NCBI RefSeq assembly: GCF_947568225.1
Contig: NZ_CANOOQ010000001.1
Coordinates: 124,001 to 188,000 of the forward strand
Reading direction: 5' to 3'
DNA: 64,000 nucleotides
From: Faecalispora anaeroviscerum
GTDB taxonomy: Bacteria; Bacillota; Clostridia; Oscillospirales; Acutalibacteraceae
In this document: piece after piece, positions 32,172 to 40,679 of the stretch
How positions within the stretch are numbered: the stretch's first letter is position 1
Layout of the letters: the number at the start of each line of letters is the position of its first letter
Made by a program: the position numbers and the translations under genes
The notes under the pieces: generated by a model
What the model was told of the DNA's origin: nothing
What the model saw: the letters and a program-made list of their open reading frames with translations, nothing else
Databases searched by the model: none

Positions 32172-32314
32172 TAAAGTTACATTACCCGATTTTTTTGCCG
32201 CTATGCGCGGATTGGGCTACCGGGGTGTGTGACCTCTGTCCGTGTGGCATCGTTGCTGACTCCCGGGCTACCGGGGGGGTAACGATTATTTATCTGAAGA
32301 GTGAGGGAACTAAC
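32172..32314 (+). promoter_or_regulatory. leader of the chemoreceptor gene with direct repeats
   Basis: A 12-base direct repeat GGGCTACCGGGG occurs at 32214-32225 and 32265-32276, 51 bases apart, in a GC-rich stretch between AT-rich sequences. This looks like a structured 5' leader. I could not fit it to the class I or II c-di-GMP riboswitch consensus: the GNRA-loop stem and the GGGACGCAAAGCC-like core are not there. Confidence 0.4.
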
Positions 32315-34036
32315 ATGAAAAATCTTTCGATCAGAAAAAAATTATCTATCACCTTTGCACTGATTCTGATTCTATATACGGCATCCGTTTTGGTGGCATT
32401 GCTTTTCGGCTTGCGCACCGTCTCTGAATCCTTTGAAGGCTTCTACTCAGGGCCGCATCAGGTCAGCTATCGTTCACTTGATTTGCGCCGCTCCGTAAAT
32501 GAGGTAGAAAAAGGCATACTGAACCTGCTGATGAATAGCGACAAATCAAAAACGGAAGAGTATCAGAAAGAGGTCGAAGAAGGGGCTGCCCAGTTTAACG
32601 AAAATCTGGATTACCTGAAAGACAATCTGACCCGCAAGGAAAACTTGGAGAGGGTAAACACCATTCTGTCAAAAAAAGAGGACAGAATAACGGTGCGTCA
32701 GAAGATAATGGACGCCATAGAGACGGGGAATAAAACGGGAGCTTACCAGATTTATGAGAATGAGTATGTTCCTCTTATGACGGAAGCCCTCGATATTGCC
32801 ACCCAAATTAATGCCGTCGCCGTTTCTGTGGGTGACGAGTATTTTCAGGAAGCACAACAGGCCAGAAACTGGGCGATTCTTATAGAAGTAACCTGCTCTG
32901 TGGTGATGATAGTGATTATCCTGCTACTTTCCGCCTATCTGATCCGAAGCCTGACAAGGCCAATTAAAGAGATTGAAGCAGCGGCAAAGCTCCTGGCAGA
33001 CGGAAGGCTCGACGCAGAGGTTACCTACTGCTCGAAAGATGAACTCGGTTCTCTGGCTGAAAATATCCGCTCGCTGATCGTCAGCCTGCGCGGCTATATT
33101 TCCGACATTTCGCATGTTTTGGGGAGGCTGTCTGACGGGAATATGACGGTTCAGGTGGGCATGGAATACCAGAACGACTTTGTGCCGATCCAGCACTCTA
33201 TGGAGCAAATTTTAACATCGTTGAACAGCGTGCTTTCTCAGATTTCCCTTTCCTCGCAGAATGTGGCGGCAGGTTCCGAGCAGATTTCCGTAGGCGCCCA
33301 ATCGCTTTCTGCCGGGGCGACGGAGCAGGCCAGCTCGGCGGAAGAGCTAGCCGCATCAATTAGCGAGATTTCGGGCAGAATCAAGCAGAATGCAGACGGG
33401 GCACAGCGCGCCAGTGATAATATGCAAGAAACCACGCAGGAAATTCAGCGCGGAGACGAGCAGATGAAGCTGCTCGTGAATGCCATGAGAGAGATCGCAA
33501 ATATTTCCAGCGAAATTCAAAAAATTATTAAAACGATTGATGATATTGCATTTCAGACCAATATCCTGTCACTGAATGCGGCGGTAGAGGCGGCCAGAGC
33601 CGGTTCAGCGGGCAAGGGATTTTCCGTCGTGGCAGACGAAGTGCGAAATTTGGCAGGGAAAAGTGCAGAGGCTGCGAAGAACACAACCGCTTTAATACAA
33701 AGTACACTTGCTGCAATCAGTAACGGCAATCATATGGTGGTGGAGACCGAAAAATCCCTTCGACAGATTTCGGAAAAGGCGGCGGTGGTAGCTGAGCTGG
33801 TTCATGAAATTTCAGATTCTTCCAAATCACAGGCTATTACCATCGAGCAGATCGATCTGGCGGTCAGCCAGATTTCAGGGGTGATTCAGATGAACTCCGC
33901 CACGGCAGAAGAGAGTGCCGCTTCGAGCGAAGAGCTTTCCGCACAGGCTGAAACACTGCACACACTGGTAAAGCATTTTACCTTACGGCAGGAATCTTCT
34001 TCGGGAAACCAAGAGGGTGGCGAAACATCCTTCTGA
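32315..34036 (+). CDS. methyl-accepting chemotaxis protein
   Basis: The 573-residue protein starts at ATG 32315 (GTGAGGGAA before it). It has a membrane segment at about 11-33, a four-helix-bundle sensor domain outside the cell (about 34-188), a second membrane segment (about 189-213, VVMIVIILLLSAYLI), a HAMP domain, and a signalling hairpin whose tip is IAFQTNILSLNAAVEAARAG. It relays stimuli to CheA/CheW. No CheR-docking pentapeptide at the C-terminus. It precedes an HD-GYP gene by 32 bases, likely one operon ending at 34808-34840. Confidence 0.95.
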   Translation: MKNLSIRKKLSITFALILILYTASVLVALLFGLRTVSESFEGFYSGPHQVSYRSLDLRRSVNEVEKGILNLLMNSDKSKTEEYQKEVEEGAAQFNENLDYLKDNLTRKENLERVNTILSKKEDRITVRQKIMDAIETGNKTGAYQIYENEYVPLMTEALDIATQINAVAVSVGDEYFQEAQQARNWAILIEVTCSVVMIVIILLLSAYLIRSLTRPIKEIEAAAKLLADGRLDAEVTYCSKDELGSLAENIRSLIVSLRGYISDISHVLGRLSDGNMTVQVGMEYQNDFVPIQHSMEQILTSLNSVLSQISLSSQNVAAGSEQISVGAQSLSAGATEQASSAEELAASISEISGRIKQNADGAQRASDNMQETTQEIQRGDEQMKLLVNAMREIANISSEIQKIIKTIDDIAFQTNILSLNAAVEAARAGSAGKGFSVVADEVRNLAGKSAEAAKNTTALIQSTLAAISNGNHMVVETEKSLRQISEKAAVVAELVHEISDSSKSQAITIEQIDLAVSQISGVIQMNSATAEESAASSEELSAQAETLHTLVKHFTLRQESSSGNQEGGETSF

Positions 34037-34068
34037 AATTCTATTGCGCTGCGTAAGGGAGAAAAACT

Positions 34069-34716
34069 ATGGACATCGTTCTAAATTCGCAGAATTCAGT
34101 TGCGGAGATTTTTGAGGCACTCCCCATCGAAGAAACACAGCATATGCAGCGCGTTGGTGCGTTGGTGGCGCTGTTTGTCCGTCGCCTTCTAAAATATGAA
34201 TTTTTTAGGAAATATGCGCAGGAGTCAGGTGTTTGGGGTCAGGCAGCCATCTATCATGATATCGGAAAGGCGTGGGTTTCCGCTGAAATTTTGACAAAAC
34301 CGGGCCATCTGACCGAAGGGGAAAGAATGATTTTGTGCAGGCACCCGGAATACGCACAGCTCTTTTTTGAACGCGCGCAAACAGGTGGTATCTGCGAATT
34401 TCCACAGCATCTGCTGCAGCCTGCTCGGGAGTCTGCCCTATATCATCACGAATGGTGGAACGGCAAGGGATACCCGCACCGGCTGCTCGGTCCCCAAATT
34501 CCGTTTCTCAGCCGCATTACGGCGGTTTGCGACGCGTATGATGCGATGACCAGTGATCGGGTTTACCGAAGGGCACATTCTCACGGATGCGCCTGCAGAG
34601 AATTGGCGCTGCATGCGGGGGAACAGTTTGACCCATGGCTGGTACGTGCCTTTCTGCACCACGATGCTGATTTTGCCGCTGCGGCGGGTGAAATGCTTTC
34701 TCTTACATTTGAATAG
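34069..34716 (+). CDS. HD-GYP domain protein, likely c-di-GMP phosphodiesterase
   Basis: The 215-residue protein is almost only an HD-GYP domain: HDIGKAWVSAEILTKPGHLT (HD), HPEYAQLFF, HHEWWNGKGYPHRL (HH and GYP), and ITAVCDAYDAMTSDRVYRRA. The metal and GYP residues are kept, so it should cleave cyclic di-GMP. No sensor domain. Linked to the chemoreceptor in front, it may couple sensing and motility or biofilm state. Confidence 0.93.
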   Translation: MDIVLNSQNSVAEIFEALPIEETQHMQRVGALVALFVRRLLKYEFFRKYAQESGVWGQAAIYHDIGKAWVSAEILTKPGHLTEGERMILCRHPEYAQLFFERAQTGGICEFPQHLLQPARESALYHHEWWNGKGYPHRLLGPQIPFLSRITAVCDAYDAMTSDRVYRRAHSHGCACRELALHAGEQFDPWLVRAFLHHDADFAAAAGEMLSLTFE

Positions 34717-34807
34717 GCGGTATGGATTTGTTATGGTGTGCGAGTTTGTCCAGCTGCCCGGGAAGTTTTAAAATTGATCGAATTGGTAGAAGAACGGAAG
34801 AAAACAG

Positions 34808-34840
34808 ACAGCAGCGGCAAAGCCTCTGCTGTTCGTTTTT
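34808..34840 (+). terminator. terminator of chemoreceptor operon
   Basis: ACAGCAG-C-GGC pairs with GCC-T-CTGCTGT around AAA (34808-34832), followed by TCGTTTTTG. The rest of 34717-35168 shows no gene I can support. Confidence 0.75.
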
Positions 34841-35168
34841 GTATCTGCCCGGGATCGAGCAAGGAGATGTGTTTTTGGTACGTCTCTTTTTGCAAACAAA
34901 ATCTGCGGCTTGTCCCTTGCAATCCCAGAAATGCTTTTGGCCAAAGGATGATGCTGAAACCGGGTAAACACCCTAATGGCCTTTTATTATAGCAATTTCT
35001 GCGTAATATCTCAAGAGTGGAAAGTTTCAGATGACGCTGATGATTCCGCCGCTTTGATAGGTGCTTGTATCCTGTCAGAAAAGGCCAAAAGGCTTTGGAA
35101 GTAAGGTGGTTTTTTTACGGTGGTTATGGTACAATCAGATACAAACAGATATGCAAGGATGGGTACTC

Positions 35169-35954
35169 ATGAGAATCATCATTTCTCCCGCGAAAAAAAT
35201 GAATACTGATACCGACAGCCTCCCCTGTGAGAGCATGCCGCAGTTCTTCGGGCAGACCGAAACGCTCCTTTGCTGTCTGCGCAATATGGATTATGCCGGG
35301 CTGAAAGCCTTGTGGCGCTGTAATGATTCCATTGCCGACCTCAATTACCGGCGGGTGCAAACGATGGATTTGCGTCATGCTCTGACTCCGGCCATTTTAT
35401 CCTACGAGGGGATTCAGTATCAATATATGGCTCCCGGCGTGTTTGAAAGGGAACAGCTGCGGTATATCAGCGAGCACCTGAGAATTCTCTCGGGCTTTTA
35501 TGGTCTGCTTCGTCCGTTCGACGGGGTAACGCCTTATCGGCTGGAAATGCAGGCCCGGCTTTCGGTGGGCGGGGAAAAGGATCTGTATGCCTTTTGGGGA
35601 AACAGGCTGGCGCACCGCCTCTGCAGCGAAACCGGCCTGATTCTGAACCTTGCCTCCAAGGAATACAGCAAGGCCGTTTTGCCGTATCTGCCGGGATCGG
35701 TGCGTTTTCTCACCTGCACCTTTGGGGAGCGGAAAGACGGCAAGGTGATCGAAAAGGGGACCCTGTGCAAAATGGCGCGCGGCGAAATGGTTCGCTGGCT
35801 GGCTGAACAGCAGCTGACCGATCCTGCTGACATTCGCGGCTTTGACCGAATGGGGTATACATACCGCAAAGAGCTTTCTAACCAAGATCACTACGTGTTT
35901 GTGAAAGAATCCGGCAAAAAGCAGAACGCAAACACCCGATTAGACGATTGTTAA
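35169..35954 (+). CDS. yaaA: YaaA-family peroxide stress protein
   Basis: The 261-residue protein has the DUF328/YaaA pattern: MRIIISPAKKMNTDTDSL at the start, LTPAILSYEGIQYQYMAPGV, LRILSGFYGLLRPFDGVTPY, INLASKEYSKAV-like ILNLASKEYSKAVLPYLPG, and RGEMVRWLAEQQ near the end. In E. coli it lowers free iron damage under peroxide stress and binds DNA. Start at ATG 35169 matches the family N-terminus; the longer frame upstream is not conserved-looking. TACAAT at about 35130 may be its -10. Confidence 0.93.
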   Translation: MRIIISPAKKMNTDTDSLPCESMPQFFGQTETLLCCLRNMDYAGLKALWRCNDSIADLNYRRVQTMDLRHALTPAILSYEGIQYQYMAPGVFEREQLRYISEHLRILSGFYGLLRPFDGVTPYRLEMQARLSVGGEKDLYAFWGNRLAHRLCSETGLILNLASKEYSKAVLPYLPGSVRFLTCTFGERKDGKVIEKGTLCKMARGEMVRWLAEQQLTDPADIRGFDRMGYTYRKELSNQDHYVFVKESGKKQNANTRLDDC

Positions 35955-35990
35955 ACTAAATTGTTTCAAAAATAATTCAGGAAATAATTT

Positions 35991-36016
35991 CCAATCATTG
36001 GCAATTATGGTATACT
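35991..36016 (+). promoter_or_regulatory. promoter with palindrome before the WYL regulator
   Basis: TATACT at 36011-36016 with TTTCCA 17 bases upstream. The palindrome CCAATCATTGG (35991-36001) lies in the spacer and could be the regulator's own operator. Confidence 0.5.
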
Positions 36017-36152
36017 GGTCTTATTCTTTCTGCTTCAAAGAAAAACTTTGGGCGAGAAGGGCGCTTCGGAATGTCTTAGTGAGAATCAAAAATTGATTTT
36101 ACACATGGGGGCTTTGCTGAAAATACCATTCATTCGATTGGAAAGTGACGTT

Positions 36153-37133
36153 ATGCCTGTTTCACAGAATCAAAAAATGAAGCTGCTTTATTTGATGCGA
36201 ATTCTTTTGGAACGCACGGATGCGGACCACACCATGACGGTACAAGAGCTGATTGCCGCGCTGGCAGAGTATGGAATTCTGGCTGAGCGCAAGTCAGTCT
36301 ATTCAGACTTGGAGCTGCTGAGCCAGTTCGGCCTGGATGTGGAATCGCAGAGGAGCAGAACGGTTGGCTATTACATCGATGCGCGCAAATTTGAGCTTCC
36401 CGAGCTGAAGCTTTTGGTAGACGCCGTGCAAAGCTCGCGTTTTATTACGCCAAAGAAAAGCACGGAGCTGATTCAAAAGCTGTCCGCGCTGACGAGCAAC
36501 CCACAGGCCAGCCAGCTTCGGCGGCAGGTGTATGTGGCGGACAGGCCCAAAACCATCAACGAGAGCATCTATTACAATATCGATGCAATTCATGCCGCCA
36601 TCAATTCCGGCTGCAAAATCAGCTTTCAATATTTTGATTACAACACGGATAAAGAGCGCGTTTACCGCAAAGACGGTGAGCGGTATTGCCAGAGCCCGAT
36701 GGCGCTGTGCTGGGATGACGACAAATACTACCTGATTTGTTACAGCACCAAATACGATGATTTCGCGCATTACCGCGTCGACCGGATGTGCCAGGTTGCG
36801 GTGTGCGAGGAAACAGCGGACATGCCCGATCAAAGGCGGTTTAACGTGGCTGAGCATACCAAGCAGGTATTTGGTATGTACAGCGGCGAGCTGGTCAGCG
36901 CGACGTTGCGATTTGATCAAAGCCTTGTCAATGCTGTGCTGGATCGCTTCGGGCCTGAGGTGCCTTTTCGCGAGTGCGGCGATTCGTTTGAAATCTGCGT
37001 TGAGGTATCGAATAGCCCGGTCTTTTTAAGCTGGATTTTTCAGTTTGGGGAAAAGGCAGAGATCGTCGCGCCGGAAAGCCTGATCGCTTCTATGCAAGCT
37101 CTGCTTTCGGAGCAGGCAAAGAAATATCGGTGA
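36153..37133 (+). CDS. WYL-domain transcriptional regulator
   Basis: The 326-residue protein has an N-terminal winged helix (KLLYLMRILLERTDADHTMT, then QELIAALAEYGILAERKSVY) and a WYL domain at about 140-240 (ISFQYFDYNTDKERVYR, SPMALCWDDDKYYLICYSTK, FAHYRVDRM). It ends with a WCX segment. WYL proteins bind nucleic-acid-type ligands and are often linked to defence or DNA damage; here the neighbours are housekeeping. ATG 36153 is chosen over the far upstream frame start. Confidence 0.9.
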   Translation: MPVSQNQKMKLLYLMRILLERTDADHTMTVQELIAALAEYGILAERKSVYSDLELLSQFGLDVESQRSRTVGYYIDARKFELPELKLLVDAVQSSRFITPKKSTELIQKLSALTSNPQASQLRRQVYVADRPKTINESIYYNIDAIHAAINSGCKISFQYFDYNTDKERVYRKDGERYCQSPMALCWDDDKYYLICYSTKYDDFAHYRVDRMCQVAVCEETADMPDQRRFNVAEHTKQVFGMYSGELVSATLRFDQSLVNAVLDRFGPEVPFRECGDSFEICVEVSNSPVFLSWIFQFGEKAEIVAPESLIASMQALLSEQAKKYR

Positions 37134-37167
37134 ACGCGTCAGCGCTTGTTTTGTTTCATTGATTATA

Positions 37168-37199
37168 AGCACCCCTGAATTTGAAAGAATTCAGGGGTG
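37168..37199 (+). terminator. hairpin after the WYL gene
   Basis: CACCCCTGAATT and AATTCAGGGGTG form a perfect 12-bp stem with a 6-base loop. The T-run after it is weak, so termination is likely but not strong. Confidence 0.5.
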
Positions 37200-37226
37200 T
37201 ACTGCATTCGGCTGTTGAGTCGGCGG

Positions 37227-37255
37227 TTGATTCACCCGCTGTGAAATGGTATGAT
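37227..37255 (+). promoter_or_regulatory. promoter of the GTPase-NYN fusion gene
   Basis: TTGATT (37227-37232), 17 bases, TATGAT (37250-37255). The leader to the ATG is about 40 bases; no attenuator or leader peptide of the tet(M) kind is seen. Confidence 0.7.
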
Positions 37256-37302
37256 AACCTAAGACTGAACACAGCAATTCGATAGGATAATGGGGAACGG
37301 GA

Positions 37303-39939
37303 ATGAAACGACTGGTAGTTGGAGTTTTGGCACATGTAGACGCGGGAAAAACCACACTTTCCGAAGGGCTTCTCTATACCTGTGGGCGGCTTCGGCAGCT
37401 GGGCCGGGTCGACCATAAAAATGCCTTTCTGGATACCGAAGCGCTCGAGCGGGAACGCGGCATCACCATCTTTTCCAAACAGGCGGTGCTGCCGCTCGGC
37501 GATCTGGAAATCACCCTGCTCGACACCCCCGGCCACGTGGACTTTTCCAGCGAGATGGAGCGCACGTTACAGGTTCTGGATTACGCCATTCTCGTCATCA
37601 GCGGGTCAGACGGCGTGCAAAGCCATACCCGCACGCTCTGGCGTTTGCTGAGCCGCTACCGAATCCCCACGGTTCTGTTCATCAATAAAATGGATTTATC
37701 CGGCACAGACCGCGAGGCGCTTCTGCGGGAGCTGAAAACCGGCCTTTCGGAGGGCTGTGTTGATTTTGGGGCGGAGCAGAGCCGCAGCACCTGGATGGAG
37801 AATATCGCCGTATGCGAAGAGGAAGCGATGAGCCGGTATCTGGCGCAGGGTGAGCTTTCCGAGGCGGAGGCCGCCGCGCTGGTGGCGCGCCGTAAGGTGT
37901 TCCCCTGCTATTTCGGCTCCGCGCTGCGCCTGTCTGGCATCGATGAGCTGGTGCGGGGGCTGACGCTTTACACGCAGATTCCCGCATACCCGGCGGAATT
38001 CGCAGCCAGAGTGTTTAAAATCACCCGGGACGCACAGGGGAACCGACTGACGCATTTGAAGGTGACCGGGGGAACCCTTCGGGTGAAAATGCCGCTGAAC
38101 GGCCAGGACTGGGAAGAAAAAATTGATCAGATTCGAGTGTACTCCGGGGCGAAATTCCAGCCGGTGGACGAGGCCGTAGCCGGCAGCATCTGCGCCGTAA
38201 CGGGTTTAAGCCAAACCCGTGCCGGGGAAGGCCTCGGCGCCGAAGGCGCTTCCGAAGCCCCGGCACTCGAGCCGATGCTCACCTACAAGGTGATTCTGCC
38301 GCCGGGCTGTGACCCGCACAGCGCGATGCAGAAGCTGAGTACACTGGAGGAAGAGGACCCGCAGCTTCATCTGGTGTGGAACACACCGCTGCGGGAGATT
38401 TCACTGCAGCTGATGGGTGAGGTGCAGCTCGAGGTTTTAAAAAGTCTGATTCTGGAACGCTTCGGCCTGCGGGTGGAGTTCGATTCCGGCAGCATCGTCT
38501 ATAAAGAAACCATCGCCGCCGCGGTAGAGGGGGTGGGGCATTACGAGCCCTTACGCCACTACGCGGAGGTGCATCTTCTCCTTGAGCCGGGGGAGCGGGG
38601 GAGTGGCCTGCATGTTTCGAGTGCCTGCCCGGAGGATCAGCTCGACAGAAGCTGGCAGCGGCTGGTTCTGTCGCATCTGGAGGAGCGGATTCATCGCGGC
38701 GTGCTGACCGGCGCGCCCATTACCGACCTGAACCTTACACTTGTGGCCGGTCGGGCCCATGTAAAGCATACCGAGGGCGGCGATTTTCGTCAGGCGACCT
38801 ACCGCGCGGTGCGGCAGGGGCTGATGAGCGCCGAAAGCATCCTTCTCGAGCCGTGGTACGATGTTCGGCTGGAGGTGCCCGCCGAAAATGTGGGCCGAGC
38901 CATGACGGACCTTCAGCGCATGGGCGGCAGCTGCGCCCCTCCGGAGCCGGGCGGCGAGCTGGCGCTCATCGCCGGCAGCGCCCCCGTGGCGGAGCTGCGC
39001 GATTATGGGCGGGAGGTACTCTCCTACACTCGGGGCCGGGGAAAGCTTGCCTGCTTTTTCCGTGGGTATGAGCCCTGCCGCAATCAGGCGGCGGTGGTTG
39101 CCGCTATTGGCTATGACCCAGAGCGGGATTTAGAACAGCCGGCGGATTCTATTTTCTGCGAGCATGGAGCGGGCTTTTCCGTTCCATGGAACCGGGTGCG
39201 GGACTATATGCACGTAGAAAGCGTGCTTCACCTTGGCGGGGAGAATCAGCAAACGAAAGCTTCTCCCACTTTTTCAGCGCGGCCGTCCGTTTCTTACACC
39301 GGTGCTTTGGAGCAGGACAAGGAGCTGCAGGCCATTTTTGAGCGAACCTATGGCCCGGCCAAACAGCGTGAGCTTTTGCCGCAGAAGCAGCTTTTGCGCG
39401 GGGTGGAATCGTCGACGACACGGGAAAGCGTCCGCCCGATTATGACCGGGCCGGAATATCTGCTGGTGGACGGCTACAATATTATTTTTGCGTGGGACGA
39501 GCTGAAAACGGTAGCGCGGGAGAGTCTTGACACCGCGCGAAAGCTGCTGATGGATCTGCTCTGCAATTATCAGGGGTACCGCAAATGTGAGTTGATTCTG
39601 GTGTTCGACGCCTACCGTGTTCCCCGCAATACAGGCGAGGTACAGCGCTACCATAACATCAGCGTAGTGTATACCAAGCAGGCCGAAACGGCTGACGCCT
39701 ATATTGAGAAAACAACCTATGAGCTTGCCAAACAGTACCGGGTGCGGGTTGCCACCTCCGACGGCATGGAGCAGATGATCATTCTCGGTCACGGAGCGCT
39801 TCGTGTTTCGGCCAGGTTGTTCCACCAGGAGGTGGAGATGGTCGGCGGCGAGATTGCGGAGCTGCTCGCGCAGATCAACCGGAAAGAAAAATCACATTCC
39901 GTGCAGGCCGCCTTTGAAAAAGCGCAGAAAAAGAAGTAA
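37303..39939 (+). CDS. TetM-like ribosomal-protection-type GTPase fused to NYN/YacP domain
   Basis: The 878-residue protein is an EF-G/TetM-type GTPase: G1 AHVDAGKTT (10-18), G2 ERERGITIF, G3 DTPGHVDF, G4 NKMD, then EF-G domains II-V to about residue 640 (end with RGYEPCRNQAAVVAAIGYDP). After a linker, residues about 719-878 form a YacP/NYN domain (YLLVDGYNIIFAW, ILVFDAYRVPRN, TADAYIEKTTYE, VATSDGMEQ) with the acidic residues expected of a nuclease. Tet-type proteins are about 640 residues. The fusion suggests ribosome-linked RNA cleavage. Tetracycline resistance cannot be concluded. Confidence 0.9.
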   Translation: MKRLVVGVLAHVDAGKTTLSEGLLYTCGRLRQLGRVDHKNAFLDTEALERERGITIFSKQAVLPLGDLEITLLDTPGHVDFSSEMERTLQVLDYAILVISGSDGVQSHTRTLWRLLSRYRIPTVLFINKMDLSGTDREALLRELKTGLSEGCVDFGAEQSRSTWMENIAVCEEEAMSRYLAQGELSEAEAAALVARRKVFPCYFGSALRLSGIDELVRGLTLYTQIPAYPAEFAARVFKITRDAQGNRLTHLKVTGGTLRVKMPLNGQDWEEKIDQIRVYSGAKFQPVDEAVAGSICAVTGLSQTRAGEGLGAEGASEAPALEPMLTYKVILPPGCDPHSAMQKLSTLEEEDPQLHLVWNTPLREISLQLMGEVQLEVLKSLILERFGLRVEFDSGSIVYKETIAAAVEGVGHYEPLRHYAEVHLLLEPGERGSGLHVSSACPEDQLDRSWQRLVLSHLEERIHRGVLTGAPITDLNLTLVAGRAHVKHTEGGDFRQATYRAVRQGLMSAESILLEPWYDVRLEVPAENVGRAMTDLQRMGGSCAPPEPGGELALIAGSAPVAELRDYGREVLSYTRGRGKLACFFRGYEPCRNQAAVVAAIGYDPERDLEQPADSIFCEHGAGFSVPWNRVRDYMHVESVLHLGGENQQTKASPTFSARPSVSYTGALEQDKELQAIFERTYGPAKQRELLPQKQLLRGVESSTTRESVRPIMTGPEYLLVDGYNIIFAWDELKTVARESLDTARKLLMDLLCNYQGYRKCELILVFDAYRVPRNTGEVQRYHNISVVYTKQAETADAYIEKTTYELAKQYRVRVATSDGMEQMIILGHGALRVSARLFHQEVEMVGGEIAELLAQINRKEKSHSVQAAFEKAQKKK

Positions 39940-40050
39940 GATTTATTCTGTACCGCTTCCGGCTTTGCGGGGGATTCCTTCGGAAGTCTCCGCTTCGTTT
40001 TTATCTAAAAAAATCATCGGAAAGAACCCGCAGCAATCATGGGATTTCGG

Positions 40051-40079
40051 TTGACGCGGGAGGTGTTTCGATTTATAAT
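40051..40079 (+). promoter_or_regulatory. promoter of the HIT gene
   Basis: TTGACG (40051-40056), 17 bases, TATAAT (40074-40079). Start near 40,086, with AAAGGAGC before the ATG at 40136. Confidence 0.8.
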
Positions 40080-40135
40080 TGATTCGCTATTGGAAATAAC
40101 AGGCTGATCAAACTAAAATAAAAGGAGCAAATAAC

Positions 40136-40555
40136 ATGGATGCAACGTGCGCATACTGCGTGGAAGGCGAGCTTCTGGAGAAATTTGGAATCAAAATTTG
40201 TGAGCTGGAAACCTCAAAGGTGTATTTGTTCAAAGAGCAAAGCCACGAGGGCCGGGTTGTCGTGGCCCATAAAAAGCATGTGAGCGAGATGGTCGAGCTT
40301 TCAGACGAAGAGAGAAACGCCTACTTTACCGATGTGAACCGTGTGGCCAAGGTGCTGCACGAGGTGTTTCATCCGGATAAAATCAACTACGGCGCCTATG
40401 GAGATACCGGGCATCACCTGCACTTCCATCTGGTGCCAAAGTACCGTGACGGCGCCGAGTGGGGCGGAACATTTGCCATGAATCTCGACCAGGTGTATTT
40501 TGATGCGGAGAAGAACGCGGAGCTGATCGACCGGATCCGTCAGGCGCTGAAGTAA
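40136..40555 (+). CDS. HIT-family nucleotide-binding protein
   Basis: The 139-residue protein has the histidine triad HHLHFHLVPK near residue 103, along with VYLFKEQSHEGRVVVAHKKH and YGAYGDTGHH. HIT proteins hydrolyse nucleoside phosphoramidates or dinucleotides. Two Cys near the N-terminus (CAYC) could bind zinc as in some members. A single gene between its promoter and a terminator. Confidence 0.92.
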   Translation: MDATCAYCVEGELLEKFGIKICELETSKVYLFKEQSHEGRVVVAHKKHVSEMVELSDEERNAYFTDVNRVAKVLHEVFHPDKINYGAYGDTGHHLHFHLVPKYRDGAEWGGTFAMNLDQVYFDAEKNAELIDRIRQALK

Positions 40556-40567
40556 TCAGAAAACACG

Positions 40568-40601
40568 AGGCAGTCCCCCCGATTGGGAGGGCGGACTGCC
40601 T
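40568..40601 (+). terminator. terminator of the HIT gene
   Basis: AGGCAGTCC and GGACTGCCT pair, with CCCC/GGG inside, followed by TTAAACTGG. A second hairpin lies just downstream. Confidence 0.7.
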
Positions 40602-40618
40602 TTAAACTGGTAAAAGAA

Positions 40619-40661
40619 AGAAGCTTTTCAACATTTTGATAAGAAATGTTGAAAAGCTTCT
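40619..40661. terminator. perfect 18-bp hairpin between converging genes
   Basis: AGAAGCTTTTCAACATTT and its complement flank TGATAAG. It lies 19 bases after the sulfhydrylase stop (minus strand) with TTTCTTTTACC beyond on that strand, so it likely ends the metY transcript and may serve both directions. Confidence 0.8.
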
Positions 40662-40679
40662 CTTATTCTGCGGCCTGAA

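Noticed and set aside
32172..32314. c-di-GMP riboswitch before the chemoreceptor
   Set aside because: The gene context fits, but the class I core and GNRA-loop stem and the class II pattern are not found, so no riboswitch is claimed.
34717..35168. Several frames of 60-85 codons between HD-GYP and yaaA
   Set aside because: They overlap each other on both strands, cross a terminator, and have no binding sites.
37303..39939. Tetracycline resistance gene
   Set aside because: The GTPase is of the TetM type, but the NYN fusion, lack of a tet leader and divergent C-terminal domain do not allow a resistance claim.
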